Below are positions 34,751 through 46,253 of a stretch of DNA of 64,000 nucleotides, one piece after another (positions within the stretch are counted from its first letter, which is position 1; every line of letters begins with the position of its first letter). This DNA comes from Nepenthes gracilis (Eukaryota > Streptophyta > Magnoliopsida > Caryophyllales > Nepenthaceae), in the NCBI GenBank assembly GCA_033239525.1, contig BSYO01000002.1:30114068-30178067 (forward strand), written 5' to 3'. The notes beneath the pieces are model-generated. The model made no database searches. It had not been told where the DNA came from and saw only the letters and a list, made by a program, of their open reading frames with translations. The translations under genes and the position numbers were made by a program.

Positions 34751-36045
34751 TAGTAGATTTTACCATAAAATACTCGTCGATGAGAGATGGAAGGTCCCTA
34801 CCTATGAGTAACAACATGTCATTCCTCTTTAGATCTTTTTTTCAAAATTAAAATTAATTAATTCTTTTATGCGGAGTGCCTAGTTATTACATCCATATCT
34901 ATATAAAAATAAGAATGAAACTAATACATACTAATATATCTATAAAAAAATATATAGATAAAAAGCTAACATACATATTTCAATTAATATAAATATTAAA
35001 GTTAATAAATTCTAAGATTGATTTTGCTTGCACTAGATTTAGGATGGTGGATCTACAAGTTGGAGGAATATTGCACTCATTGTGTAACGCAAATGGATTA
35101 GGAAAAAGAAAACTGAAAATAGGTCTTATCTTTTATGTCCCTATGCTCTATTCTTTATTTCTTTTAAAATGATTGATATCATAATAAATAAGTTAAAATG
35201 AATAGCACATAATAAAATATAAAATCTCATCAAATTACATGAATATTATAAATGGGCATTTAATATCAAATATAATTCAAAATGTAATATCGATTGATAT
35301 AAAGTTAAGCTTGTAACTAAGTATTTTATTAAGAGAATCAATATTGATTATAAAGTAATATTTTCTCTGATTTCAACAAAGGATTTTTTAAGAATTATAA
35401 AAGTATTAGTGGTATGTTTTGATTTGGAATTAGATCAAATAGATATAAAGACTATTTTTTAAAATTATAACTCAAATAAAAAAGTTTATATAAAATAATT
35501 TAAAGAATTATTAGTTGAATAATAAAAAATTTAATTTACAAATTTAAAAAATTAATTTGACTTAAATAAGTTTCATAATAATGGTAACTTAAGTTTTATA
35601 ATGCTATTTTATCTTTTAATTTTATGAAAAATATTATTGATCGATAAATATATCTAAAAATCAATGACAAATAGGTTCATGTATAAAAATAAGATATATA
35701 TTTTTAATTTTTTAATAGTTTTGGACGTGTCATAAAGATAGAATTGATATATGAAGCTTCAATTGAGGATGAACCACCCTAGGTTATTTCCCCCTACACC
35801 TGGGGCTACCCCGCTTGCTCAGCTCTAGAAAATTAAAAATAAAAAAAAATTAATTATATATTTTGATTGTCATATATGTTCTAAATTTTATAAATCAAAA
35901 ATTACTTATAGTGTTATGGTATTTCAGGTTAGATATTTTATGTTAGGTTGATAAAAAGTTATTATTTATGGTCATATTTTAAAGTTAATATTATATAATT
36001 GAGTTAAACTAATTTTTAAAGAATCAAGATATATTTTTAATGTAA
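34751..36045. other. AT-rich DNA, nothing recognised
   Basis: No coding potential. A/T-rich with short runs. No RNA gene or element end could be fixed. Confidence 0.4.
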
Positions 36046-36470
36046 ATTTTCTCTAAGTAAATTAGAAAATATGATACGGGATATATTTAAATATATTAGT
36101 TATAATTAACACTATTACTGTATTCATAATAATATAATAGTATGAAAATAATAATAATATAAATATATAAAAATAAAATATGATATTGATAATAATAATA
36201 TTATAAAATATAGTATAAAAATTTTATCCAAGCAAATTAGAAAATATGATATGAGATATATTTAAATATATTAGTTATAATTAATATTATTACTGTATTC
36301 ATAATAATATAATAGTATGAAAATAATAATAATAATAATGTAATTATATAAGAATAAAATATAATAATAATAATAATATTATTATAAAATATAATATAAT
36401 AAAACATATTAATAATATAATTATGTAATAATAAAATATGATAATAATAACAATAATATTAATATTAATA
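36046..36470. repeat. 175-bp direct tandem repeat and AAT-rich DNA
   Basis: The segment from TAAATTAGAAAATATGATA (attag at 36061) to GTATGAAAATAATAATAAT recurs with attag at 36236, a 175-bp spacing, with few differences. A degraded partial third unit of AATAAAATATAATAAT type follows to about 36470. It lies directly upstream of the CT-rich LTR promoter block and may belong to the AT-rich LTR start. Confidence 0.8.
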
Positions 36471-39290
36471 TTAATATTCAATTTGCCCCACCCCCGCCCT
36501 TTCTTCTCGATTTTTCCTCGCTATTTGCCTTCGTCCCTCTCTTCCGTTTTCAGCTCTCCCCCTCTCTCTCGTTCGTTCTGGTATTTTTCTCTCTCTTGTT
36601 CGTTCCACCAACACCATCTCTGTCTCTCGAAGCTTCCTCCAAGCCACGTCTCCTTCTCTCTCAGCATTCTCTAACAATTTGGCCGTCCCATTTCCGTTCG
36701 AACCTCCAACGGCCGAAAACCCTAACAAGTTTGCCCCCGTTTCAACCGTTTGATTCCATCTGTCTTTCCACGATTTCCACTCCATGGGTCTATATAAGCA
36801 AGGCTCCAGTGGGAATGCGGGGGGAAGAAGAAGGAGTCGAGCAGAGAGTGAGAGCAGAGAGAGGCTCTGCAAAGGCTTCGTTTTTGCTGTCGTTGCCGTC
36901 ATCGATCGGTGCTGAAAGAAGAGTCGCCGTGACTTTTCAAAGCCGCCGCTGCAGTTGTGCCGAAGCCGACGCCGCCGGTAAACCCTAATCGTGATTCAGG
37001 AATTGGGTAAATCAGGCAAGTGATTTCCCCTTATTGTCATTTCTCTTCTTGCTCTGCAAATAAAGCTTCCTTTGTGACAAATCTGCTCCTTCTCTTCCTG
37101 AATTTTCATGATACTGTTGAAATTGGGTTATATGTGGAGATTGTTGTAGAAACTGTTGTAAAATTTGAAATCGGGAAGAACAGGGGCTACGTGCTCTGTT
37201 GAGGCTTTCGGCTTCCGGCTGAGAGAGATAGATTTGGGAATCGAGTATACGTATGCTACAATCAATATATGTTGAGATATATGTAAGCACATATATATAC
37301 GTGCGGTATCGTGTGTATATATATATATATAAGTAAATACTTATTGTATATTAAGTGCATAGCTGTGCATTAACCGTGTGTGTATGAGCGGCGTATTGCT
37401 CGTATTTGTGAGGGCGTATCGCTGTGTGCAGAAGAGAAGGGTTGCTTCGTGTGCTGGCAGTAAGGTTGGTGCTGCCGAGGATTGTTGGGTATGTGTGTTT
37501 GTGTACAAATATAAATAAATATGTATATATATGTATGCCGCTGTGTGGGTGTGTGGGAGTATACCGGTGGTTGCTGCTACAGGATAGATGTATAGTGTGT
37601 GCAGTTTGGGGGCAAATAGCAGTGGCGTGCTGGCAGTGTGTGTGTGTAATGTGTGTATTTGTGTGTGTGTGTACGGCTGTGTGTGTAGCCGTGTGTGTGT
37701 GAGAGTGTGTATGTGTAATTAATGTGTGCGCGCGTTGGTGTGTGCAGGTGAGTGCAAGTGTGTAGCTGTGTGAAGTGAGACAAGGGAGGTATGCTGTTGT
37801 TGCTGTGTGTGAGTGTGTGTATATATATATATATATACATGAACATGACTAGTTAGTAAAGTAAATATTAATATATTATAGTAGTGATAAATATGTGTGT
37901 ATATTTTAGAATATAAGTTGATTAGTAGAACATTGTTGAAGTATTATACAATTTCGTCTCGGAATCGCTAGATGAATTTTTGGGATGATATAAATCAGAT
38001 ACGGTAATTGTAGGCTTTGGATATGACAATTAAATTATGGCCTTGGTAATAGGTTTTGTATATTGGGACAAAATGGAGAACTAGATTAAAGGTTTTAATT
38101 GGTTAAAGTATGTTATTTTCGATTCATTCTTTCATCTTTTCGGGATAAATTCTTTGTATTAGTCTTAATTGTGTGAGTACAATATTAAGGTAGCTAGTTA
38201 AATAGGAGGCTATGGTATCCTTTAATGTGGTATTCGTTTATCTGATACTGATTTCCGTATCATGGTGGCAATGAGGCTTATTGCCTAGTGTGGCGAGATG
38301 CCGATGGCCAGTGACCATCGTAGAGAATGATATCGAGAATATCATAGTGGGAGATGCTGGGTTTGACTTATAGTGATGCCTTCCGCACCATCTCTAGTCG
38401 GAAGATGAGCATGTTGATGAGATCATCCATACCTGGTTGAGTCGGATGATAAGTGTGCGAGTGAGATCTTCTGTAGAGTTGGAGGATGAGCACGTTGGTG
38501 AGACATTTGTACTTGATTGGGCAAAGTCTTCATGGACCATGGATTTTGGTTGGAGGTCAAACTTGCAAGTATCGATTAGCCTACCTAGCTATCGGGGAAG
38601 ATACGCTGCCTTTGGTTCACAGTGGTGGAATAAGATCCGGGAGTTTTATTGTGATTTTTTGTTATTATTGATATCTTACGAGTTTTGGATTTGATAGAAT
38701 CCAGGAGCTGTATTCGGTAGGATCCATGTGTCGGATTCTATGATATTCGGATTCAGTCGGATCCATGTTGTTAAATTATAGTTTGGTGTTTGGGTCACGC
38801 TGACATTCGGACTGAGAAATCTCTACTTATCTCTTGATGTCGGATTCTGAGGGGTTTTTGGCTGTTATTGATAAATCTTGTTGTCTTTGTCACATGACGG
38901 TCGGGGTGACCTATCTTACCTTTGTTTTGAGTCGTGTTTATGATTTGTTGGTGTATCTCGGATAGAGTTCAATTTTTCTATCATGGTTGCGGTCTTATAT
39001 CTTCATATTCGAGATATTTATTGTTTATCATACATTTTTTATTATTAACACTTGTTGGACTTTGGCTTACCATTGTATTTTCTTAGTTCCAGATTGAGTG
39101 GATTGCATGGTGTGGACCGTGGGATTTTACCTTTTCTGTAGGACTTTCATGTAGAGTGGATTGTAGATGCTAGATGTTATATCTCGGTGGGAGACATTCC
39201 AAATATATTATTGACGGATGTTGAGTAGTTTTTCTTCGGGCTGTGACCCGTGAACCTTGGTAGTCTTTATTTTAAGAAAATTATATGATT
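36471..39290 (+). mobile_element. GT-rich Tekay/Del-like LTR, plus orientation (probable solo LTR)
   Basis: This is the third copy of the family seen at 2217-7052. It has a CT-rich block (36490-36620), TATA box CTATATAAGC (about 36790-36799), a leader, AG|GCAAGTG (37014-37022), GT-rich DNA with TA runs (37280-37840), then the conserved tail. Matches to the other copies include CATGGATTTTGGTTGGAGG (about 38537), GGAAGATACGCTGCC (about 38596) and GTATCTCGGATA (about 38953). It extends about 300 bp beyond the truncated left copy, through a pyrimidine tract ending TTAGTTCCAG (39083-39092). No internal coding region or second LTR is adjacent. Frames here (e.g. 36596-36988) are low-complexity artefacts. 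Exact ends and target duplication were not resolved. Confidence 0.55.
36790..36799 (+). promoter_or_regulatory. TATA box of the plus-strand GT-rich LTR
   Basis: CTATATAAGC, downstream of a CT-rich block and upstream of a purine-rich leader. It corresponds in position to CTATTTAATC on the minus strand of the 2217-5285 copy. Confidence 0.55.
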
Positions 39291-40064
39291 TATTGATGAA
39301 CCTGATAGTAGCTTAATTGAATCATGTTGCCGTTATGATAGATTATGAATGATTTTAAATTTTGAGATTTTTCATGTAAGCGATTCAAGCAATGTAATCA
39401 ATACTTGAGCATAATTCAATACTTCCAATCAACAATGTAATCACCACAGCGCGAGAGGTAGGGACAAAGAGGGAGATTGCTTGTGCGTGGAAAAGGGGGC
39501 CAGCTAGAGAGATATGTGAAACTAGCCATCCAATAAAGGGATGCCAGCCCTTGCAATGGAGGATTTTGAGTCAACAACAGAGGTGCGATGTATAAGGAGG
39601 AGCGGCCATCGAAGGGCATGAGAGACGGAGTGAGGAGGAGGATTGTATCTTTTTTTCTACAGAAATTCAATTTTCTCTTTGGTAAGCTTATAGTTTATTA
39701 TAAGAAAAAAATGTTAAGAAGTTTGGTTCAATTTATGGGTCAATGATTAAACAAAAAGACTTCTCTGCGTTTTCTTTTTCTAATATAAAAGTGTTTCAAA
39801 AAAATATACTTTGGAAATATGACTGTTTTGTTGACAATTAGAAGAGAGGAGGGAGAAAACTCCCTACACGATTTCACATTGACAGAATCGTGCTTCCACA
39901 CAATTTTTTCAATCAAACTTACTTTTTTTTTTGTAAATAGCATACATTATCCAACATATCCATCACTTCTTCCACGCTTGTTCCACTCCTACTTCCTACT
40001 TCTTCCGGTCCCTTCTCTGCAATTTTTCTCTCCCCTCACCAAAATCAACACCCTTTTCTGTTGT
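39291..40064. other. Spacer between LTR copies, nothing recognised
   Basis: No domain was recognised in the short frames at 39416-39670 (-) or 39819-40106 (+). The last 120 bases are CT-rich. Confidence 0.35.
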
Positions 40065-40069
40065 CAAAG

Positions 40070-40472
40070 TGATATAGGGAGGAGGGGGAAAGTAGAGAGA
40101 AGATGAATAGAGGGATAGAAATAAGAATAAAGATTAGAGGGGTAAAGATAAGAAAGATGTCAAACCAAGGGGGAGAGAGGGGAAGTCACGAATAGTCAAT
40201 TGCATTCGATTTCTCAAAACATTCATTCCTTTATCAATTAATTCAAAAATTAGAGTATAGGGTCTTTATAAAGAGAAAATATTAAGCCTAAGATAACATG
40301 GTAATAAATTATCTATTACTAAAAATAAGAAATCACAATAAAATAAAATCATAATAAAATAAAAATACAATGAAATCAAATTAGAATATTTTTCAATAAG
40401 TAAAACAAATAAAAGCTAATAAAATTATAATATTTTCGAAAATCTCTTGGAATATTTGATGTGATATCCTCA
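40070..40472 (-). repeat. Gypsy 3' LTR
   Basis: 403 bp; aligns with 44527-44930, for example through ACCAAGGGGGAGAGAGGGGA and the shared AATTATCTATTACTAAAAAT block. Confidence 0.9.
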
Positions 40473-40726
40473 TTAATTCTCTCCGAGTGGCTAGAACTCG
40501 ACCTCGTTGAGTTAAAACTTCCGTAGTGAACTTCCTAATCGCAAGCCGAGCGGTGGTGCAAGCAGCTATCAACGTTGATAGACACGTGGGAGTGGAGTCG
40601 AAGTTGAATTGAGCCACAAATGCTGTCTAAAGGAACAAGACTGGGGCCTAAAGATGTACAATCCTGCAGATTCTGATAGAGTTGCAATATACCAGGGTCA
40701 AACTGGTAGCGTATCTCGCGAGCAAT

Positions 40727-41542
40727 TTAAGTAATCTCAAGCTCTGTCTGGCCAATCCATTTGATAAGAAAGCGCTGAATTGATCCATCCTTGGGAGACA
40801 TAAGTTGCTCATCTAAAATAGTATCAATTTTATCATTGTGTGCCGGGAGGTTGAAGAGGTGTGTTGAAATAGGTGGATATGCCATATATGATGTGTCGGG
40901 AGGCACGGTAAATGGATCAACTGAAGGGTTAAAATTGAGAAAATTGTCAACATAGAAAGTACTATTAAAAGGAGATAAAATATCAATAACATATGCAATT
41001 GATCCGATCTGCTGTAAAATTTTAAATAGACTAGCACTGCAAGTATGTAATATAGAAACAAGCCCATATAAATGCCGCTTTGGTTTGATCCAAACCATAA
41101 CAGGACCTCCAATATAAAAGGCAACATGGATTTTATGCACATCAATGTTAAATTGACATAAGGTATGAATTGTTTTCAAATATGTATTAATCTCAATGTG
41201 TAAGTCATGAAGATGTGGTGCAAATATTTTGGCCATTATGGATGTGCGAACATGTTGGGACATCGGGAGACAACCTAATAGTCTTGGAAAGGCTCTAAAA
41301 ACAATATCATCAAACACAATAGGATCAATGATGGTTACATGATCACATGCTGTGAGACTAATGATATGTAATCCTTTTGTCACTACCGACACCCTTTTTT
41401 TGTTAGGAGTCGTTGGTTTTGGTGGTAAGGGGTAAAGGCAAATCTTCTTTGCATTGTGAATAAAGGAGTAGGAATTAGAACGACTTTGGATTGTCACATC
41501 CAAGTTGTAGAGCCAAGGCGCTCTGAGAATGACATGACCCAC
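40727..41542 (-). pseudogene. Protease-integrase C-terminus fusion ORF created by deletion of RT-RNase H-integrase core
   Basis: An uninterrupted 271-codon frame, the longest in the window. Residues 1-45 (APWLYNLDVTIQSRSNSYSF, KKICLYPLPPKP) match the end of the gypsy protease and the start of the linker. Residues from about 110 match the integrase C-terminus: LHDLHIEINTYL, VMVWIKPKRH, FKILQQIGSIAYVIDILSPF and NSTFYVDNFLNF. The tail HNDKIDTILDEQLMSPKDGS then QRFLIKWIG resembles the start of a chromodomain. About 2 kb that should encode RT, RNase H and the integrase core is missing, with the junction around residues 60-110. The frame survives across the junction and has no stops, unlike the rest of the element. 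Whether that is chance or retention cannot be told. Confidence 0.75.
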
Positions 41543-41599
41543 ATCTATTGATATAACACCACATCAAATGTGATCTTTGTACTCTAAAAATTGAATGGG

Positions 41600-41800
41600 T
41601 ACATGATAACGTTATTTATAGAATATGTTAATCCAAGAGATCGTTGTATGGACTAGGGTGTAGTACCGCCTTTAATCCCAAACGAGAAATAGTGTTAGCG
41701 GAGATTGCATTGATACAATTACCACTATCCACGATAACCTTACAAGCCTTCTCGTTCACTTTAATGTAAGTGTGAAAGATAGTGTGACGACGTCAATCAT
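41600..41800 (-). pseudogene. Gypsy protease active-site region
   Basis: The minus strand encodes KACKVIVDSGNCINAISANT, then RLGLKAVLHPSPYN (about 41755-41650). The DSG triad of the aspartic protease is intact. A frameshift or stop separates it from the fusion frame starting at 41542. Confidence 0.75.
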
Positions 41801-42031
41801 CAGCCTCTTTGGAGTGTGTTAAGGTGTATCGTATAACGCCCAAAAATGGTGTATCAAGGAAGGAAGAACGAGAGTCTAGATTGGAGGGAGTAGGCCAAAT
41901 GTAGCTTACAAATGTGTCAATGTCATCATCATTTAAGTCATCAAACTCTCTAATTTGGATTCATAGATTTGTTCTTCAAAGGGTTCCTCATTTATTTCAT
42001 TTTGTTCGTCAATTAATAAAGTTTTATTTAA

Positions 42032-42076
42032 ACATTTGGAAGAAATATGCCAAGAACCTTTACATTTGAAGCACTG
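42032..42076 (-). pseudogene. Gag zinc knuckle (CCHC intact)
   Basis: The minus strand encodes QCFKCKGSWHISSKC, a complete C-x2-C-x4-H-x4-C knuckle. It binds RNA in gypsy gag proteins. The surrounding gag frame is broken. Confidence 0.8.
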
Positions 42077-42154
42077 TAATTAAGAATTTCTTTTTAGGGC
42101 TTCAACATCCTTTCCTCGGGTTTCTCTTGTAGGGACAACGGTGGAAGGAGGTTC

Positions 42155-43022
42155 TTAAGATAGACTTAGAATTGGTGCAAGAGTGTACACTATGGGTTGA
42201 CGGTGGAGTGTCCTGGTGACTAATTTAAAGTCTCGAACTAGATTATACGCATGGTCCAAAGTTGTAATTCCACGAAGGATAAGTTCTACCCTAAGATCCT
42301 CGTGTAATTCTTGTCGGAATCTACTCAATGTCATGGCTTCGTCCTTAATGATGTGGCATTTCATCCGAAAATCATCGAATTGAGCCACATATTCGGTTAC
42401 AGATCAATTACCTTGTGTAGGGCATTCCATTGGTCGAGTAAGTTGTTACTGTAAGAGCGGGGTAAATACTTCTCTTAAAGGCGTCGTTTTATTTCAGTCA
42501 AACTCTGAATAGGGGCGGCCTGATGTTTGATAAGGAGGTCCTCAACACTTTTCCAATATAATTTAACATTTTCAGTCAATTTAAGGCTAGCGAACTAAAC
42601 TCGTCTGTCTTTTGACACGTTATACTATTTAAATAAACGATCCATATCTTGGACCAATTGAGTGAAAACTCGAGGGTCCAAGCAGTTGTCAAAAGGGGGG
42701 CGTCTAGTTTGATATTTTTAAAGAGATGGTTATCTGAATCTTGCTCTTGATAATAGAAATGGGGTCTGTGATCGTGTATATGAGAGGTTTGTCTGTTTTG
42801 CCTTCATTAGTGAGCCTTGTTATGGGATGCATAAGAGTTTTTAGCATCTAATGAGTGAGGCCCTAGTTCTAAAGTGGCAACCCGATTGGCAAGATTCAAA
42901 TTTGTTTGATGAGTAGTGGTCAAGTCAGTTTGAATGGCAATCGTATGATTTTGTAATTGTTGTTGGTTGGAAATTAATTGGGCTAACTGTTGATTGAGAG
43001 TTTCAAACTGGTTATAATCCAT
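42155..43022 (-). pseudogene. Gypsy gag region, broken
   Basis: The minus-strand start codon at 43022 opens MDYNQFETLNQQLAQLISNQ, a coiled-coil N-terminus typical of this gypsy gag, to 42807. The retrotransposon gag core follows in fragments. The frame 42388-42155 has AQFDDFRMKCHII, LSRFRQELHEDLRVELILRG and TLDHAYNLVRDFK. Frameshifts separate the pieces. Gag forms the particle shell. Confidence 0.8.
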
Positions 43023-43379
43023 GATTAGGTCAAAGTACGATGGGAAATAATGCGACCACTTTGCAAGTGCATGTAACACAAACAATTGAGACAATCCAAG
43101 TCAATTTTTTATTTTATAAGATTTTGTATGGTTTAGATCACGCAAATTAGTATTGCTAATCTATTAAAATGATAAAGCGAGAATCAAGTGCAACACTATA
43201 TAAAGGTAATAGGATGTGAAAGGAAGGGTTTGTGTTTTTGTCTTATTATTATTTTTTTATTTTAATCAGAATTAGAATGGCACACGTAGATAAAACTAAA
43301 CATAATTAAAAATAACCAAAATATACTACCCAAAATGCAAATGGAACAAACACACATGAAGATGATTTGACATGCTTGT

Positions 43380-44520
43380 TTGAGACTGCTTTGTGATGGG
43401 GATCTTTTACTGTCAGAATTTTATCTGCTATTTTTTTTTTCTCTTTTTTTCTCTCCTTTTTTTTTTTTTTTTCTTTCTCTCTCTCTCTCTCTCTCTTTTT
43501 CTCTCCTTTTTTTTCTCCCTTTGTTTTTCTCCCTTTTCTTTCTTTTTTTTCCCTCCCTATTGTTTTACCTCACGTGGGCTTCTTTGCCTGCTCACACCGT
43601 GCACAGAGGGCATGGTTGCAGAGACTCTGCTCTTGTGCTCTCATTCAGTCGGTGACCGTGGTGGTGACAGCGGCAGTGATGAGGGCGGCGGCAACACGGG
43701 CGACTTCAACAATGTTGAAGATGAAGATGAAGACGAAGACAATGTTGACAAGGCAAAGACAACGAAGATGCAGACGAAGAATCGGCTTAACCTGATTTGT
43801 GTCTCCTCTCTCTACTTTTTTTTTTTCACTAAAGGCAGGTGGAGGCGAGGGTTTTGGGTTGGGCTGTGGCGCGGGCGTCCCGGTTAGGATTCTCGGTTAG
43901 GGGTTCGGCTAGGGTTGTTGTATGGTGGGGCTGGGTTTGGGCTTTGGCGTGGTTTGGCTTGAGAAGATTGAACATGGGTGGTTTGGATGGTTGTGTTGGG
44001 CTTGATGTGGCTTAGCGGTAACCGGAGAGGTGATGGTTGGCGGCAACTTAGAGGATGGCTTGCGGCGCGTGATGACAGGTTCACTTTCTTTGTGGCGGTG
44101 CCTGTAATTGTTTAGTCGGTCTAGAATCGCTTCTTCTTGGGATGTTTTGCCCCTTCGATGCTTTGTTTCTTTGCTTCTGTTTTTTTTTTTTTTTCGTGTG
44201 TGACAGAGGCGACATTAAAAAAAAGTCACCTTTTTTTTGTTTTTGACAATATAAGAAGAGGCAGTGGTGGTGGAGATGGACCGGTAGGTGCACAGTAAAA
44301 CCTTTGTAGGTTGGCCAACGGGTAGTGGGACAGTGGGCGACGGAGTTAGTGATGTTGCTGGTTGCACGGGATGAACGTGACAGGCTGGACAGTGGATGGC
44401 GGTGCTGGTGGGGTGGTATCGATGCTGGTGGAGATGTAGATGTTACTAGTGGGGATGATGTAGTTCTCGGTGGGGTGGTGATCTTGCTGAAGGTAAAAGG
44501 GTAGAATTTTATCTTTGATA
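43380..44520. other. Leader of the gypsy element with T/CT-rich tract
   Basis: Long T and CT runs occur at 43430-43560, including a CT microsatellite at about 43475-43496, followed by GC-richer sequence. The overlapping frames on both strands (43393-43887, 44587-44081) are biased by base composition. No domain was recognised. It occupies the untranslated leader between 5' LTR and gag. Confidence 0.45.
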
Positions 44521-44526
44521 TCAATT

Positions 44527-44930
44527 TGATGTATGAAGGAGGAGAAAAGTAGAGAAAAGAGTAATAGATGGGTAGAGACAAGAACAAAGACTAGAGGAGT
44601 AGAAACAAGAAAGAGGTCAAACCAAGGGGGAGAGGGGAGAAGTCACGAATAGCCAATTGCATTTGATTTTTAAAATATTAATTCATTCACCAATTAATCC
44701 AAAAATTAGAGTATAGGGTCTTTATATAGAGAAATATTAGGTCTAAGATAATTTGGTAACAAATTATCTATTACTAAAAATAAGAAATCACAATAAAATA
44801 AAATCATAATAAAATAAAAATACAATGAAATCAAACTAGAATATTGTCCAATAAGTAAAATAAAGAAAAGCTAATAAAATCATAATATCTTTAAAAATCT
44901 CCTGGAATATTTGTTGTGATGTTCGTATCA
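44527..44930 (-). repeat. Gypsy 5' LTR
   Basis: 404 bp, TGATGTATGAAGG at the left edge and GTTCGTATCA at the right. Same family as 40070-40472. Confidence 0.9.
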
Positions 44931-44935
44931 CAAAG

Positions 44936-46253
44936 GCTTTCTAATAGTCATAAGATCCCTTGCTCCGTTGTGTATTCCTAGCTTTCTGAGGCTGTTGCTA
45001 CTGAAGTAGTTGGCCAAGCTAATGATGAAGAGCTTTCTTGCTGGGTGGGTTCCCCTAGGAGGAGCTTCACTAATCAATCTGGTCAGTTAATCGAGATTTC
45101 TTTCTCAGTTGGGAGTAGGAGCAAGGAACTGCCCAAAACTGAGGACTTAATGGAGAAGGTACTCAAGGTTGAGAGATCCATTATAAATAAGAAAATAGTT
45201 TGCTTAAAGATATAGAGTATAGAAGCTTCACTATCGACTCACCAAGGTAGAGAAGGAAAAGTCAACAGCTCTCTCTTGGAGCCATGGGGGTAAATATAAG
45301 ATGGAGCTTCAAAACTTGGTATGTTTTGAAATGAACAAAAGAATGTAACTCGTGAAATACGCCTAAGGCTTCTAATATATTGTGATCTCATACTAAAAGT
45401 TAAACTTGGGTTTTATATAGGTTAATCTGATAATACTAACTTCAAAATTAATTTATTATCTGAGGGAAGAGGAGAGTGACCTTTAGGATCACCTACTCCT
45501 AGACATAGATGAAAAAAATAGTGGCTCTTTCAGAGTAGTCATGAGTTCTCCACCTTAGTCAATCTTTTTCTTTTGGCTCCAAATGGTAGAACAACCTTCC
45601 AGTAAACTTTTTTATTCCTAGGTGCGCTTATTGCACTTCCATTGTTGCTTTTACTTATCTACGTCTTCATATACTTGCCTTCGCTTTCGAGTATTAGCAA
45701 GTGAAATAATTGCACTCTATGAATACATTTTCCCATAGCCCATCCATTCAAATTATGTATCTAAGGTGAGGTTTGCATAACGAAGTGCAAGTTGGTGGAA
45801 TGGGTCTGATCCCTTGATTGGTACCGCTACCCCCTACGGTGTATCTTTTTGAAGAATCTTCCCTTGCAAATTTTTAAGTTAGGGGTCTCCTAACTTTCGA
45901 AAGTTTGCATCCCTAGAGACTACTTTAGACTTACAAGGGAACCTCCAACGTACCTGGGGCCTTCATAAATTAGCTAAAATCTTTTGGTCGTGGAGCCTCT
46001 TTGCATTGATGAACCTTTCATGCTAGCTTGACTTGGTTGTTTAAGCATACTTTACATCCTACTTTGAACATCCTAAACATGCCTAGTCCTAATATGGGTC
46101 GAGAACCTAAATAATGTCAACTGGTTCACATTATAATGACTATGAATACATTATATTTTGAACACATGCACACAAGCAATCAAGAAGAAATTGCCTAAGC
46201 AAACTTTCATTCATAAAACGCATCTTTCACTTCACTACGTACACAACCATTCG
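44936..46253. other. Unassigned sequence, possibly 3' part of a decayed gypsy element
   Basis: A frame open from about 44986 to a TAG near 45213 (EAVATEVVGQANDEELSCWV, then GSPRRSFTNQSGQLIEISFS) has a normal amino-acid balance but no family I recognise. The rest is non-coding. On the far side of the LTR at 46254-48285 lies a minus-strand integrase remnant, so this stretch may be the 3' end of that same interrupted element. Confidence 0.3.

Larger units (their letters stand above)
40070..44930 (-). mobile_element. Ty3/gypsy retrotransposon with internal deletion, target duplication CAAAG
   Basis: LTRs at 40070-40472 and 44527-44930 (403-404 bp) match closely and start TGAT on plus. The element is flanked by CAAAG at 40065-40069 and 44931-44935. 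Coding domains read on minus: a long non-coding leader (43100-44500), gag, zinc knuckle, protease, then the C-terminal end of integrase with a chromodomain-like tail. RT, RNase H and the integrase core are absent. Next to the right LTR the minus strand reads ATTGATATCAAAGA, a decayed initiator-Met-tRNA primer site (TGGTATCAGAGC). It would be mobile only with enzymes supplied by a relative. Confidence 0.9.

Noticed and set aside
36471..36988. Open frames of 130 and 143 codons on opposite strands
   Set aside because: They lie in the CT/GA-rich LTR promoter and leader, the translation is low complexity, and the equivalent region of the other LTR copy is not open in the same frame.
43393..43887. 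164-codon frame with a Phe/Leu-rich start resembling a membrane protein
   Set aside because: The hydrophobic run is a T/CT tract in the untranslated leader of the gypsy element; no domain follows and the element reads on the other strand.
44081..44587. 168-codon minus-strand frame rich in Ser, Pro and Thr
   Set aside because: It starts inside the 5' LTR and runs through the element leader; composition-driven, no recognised family.
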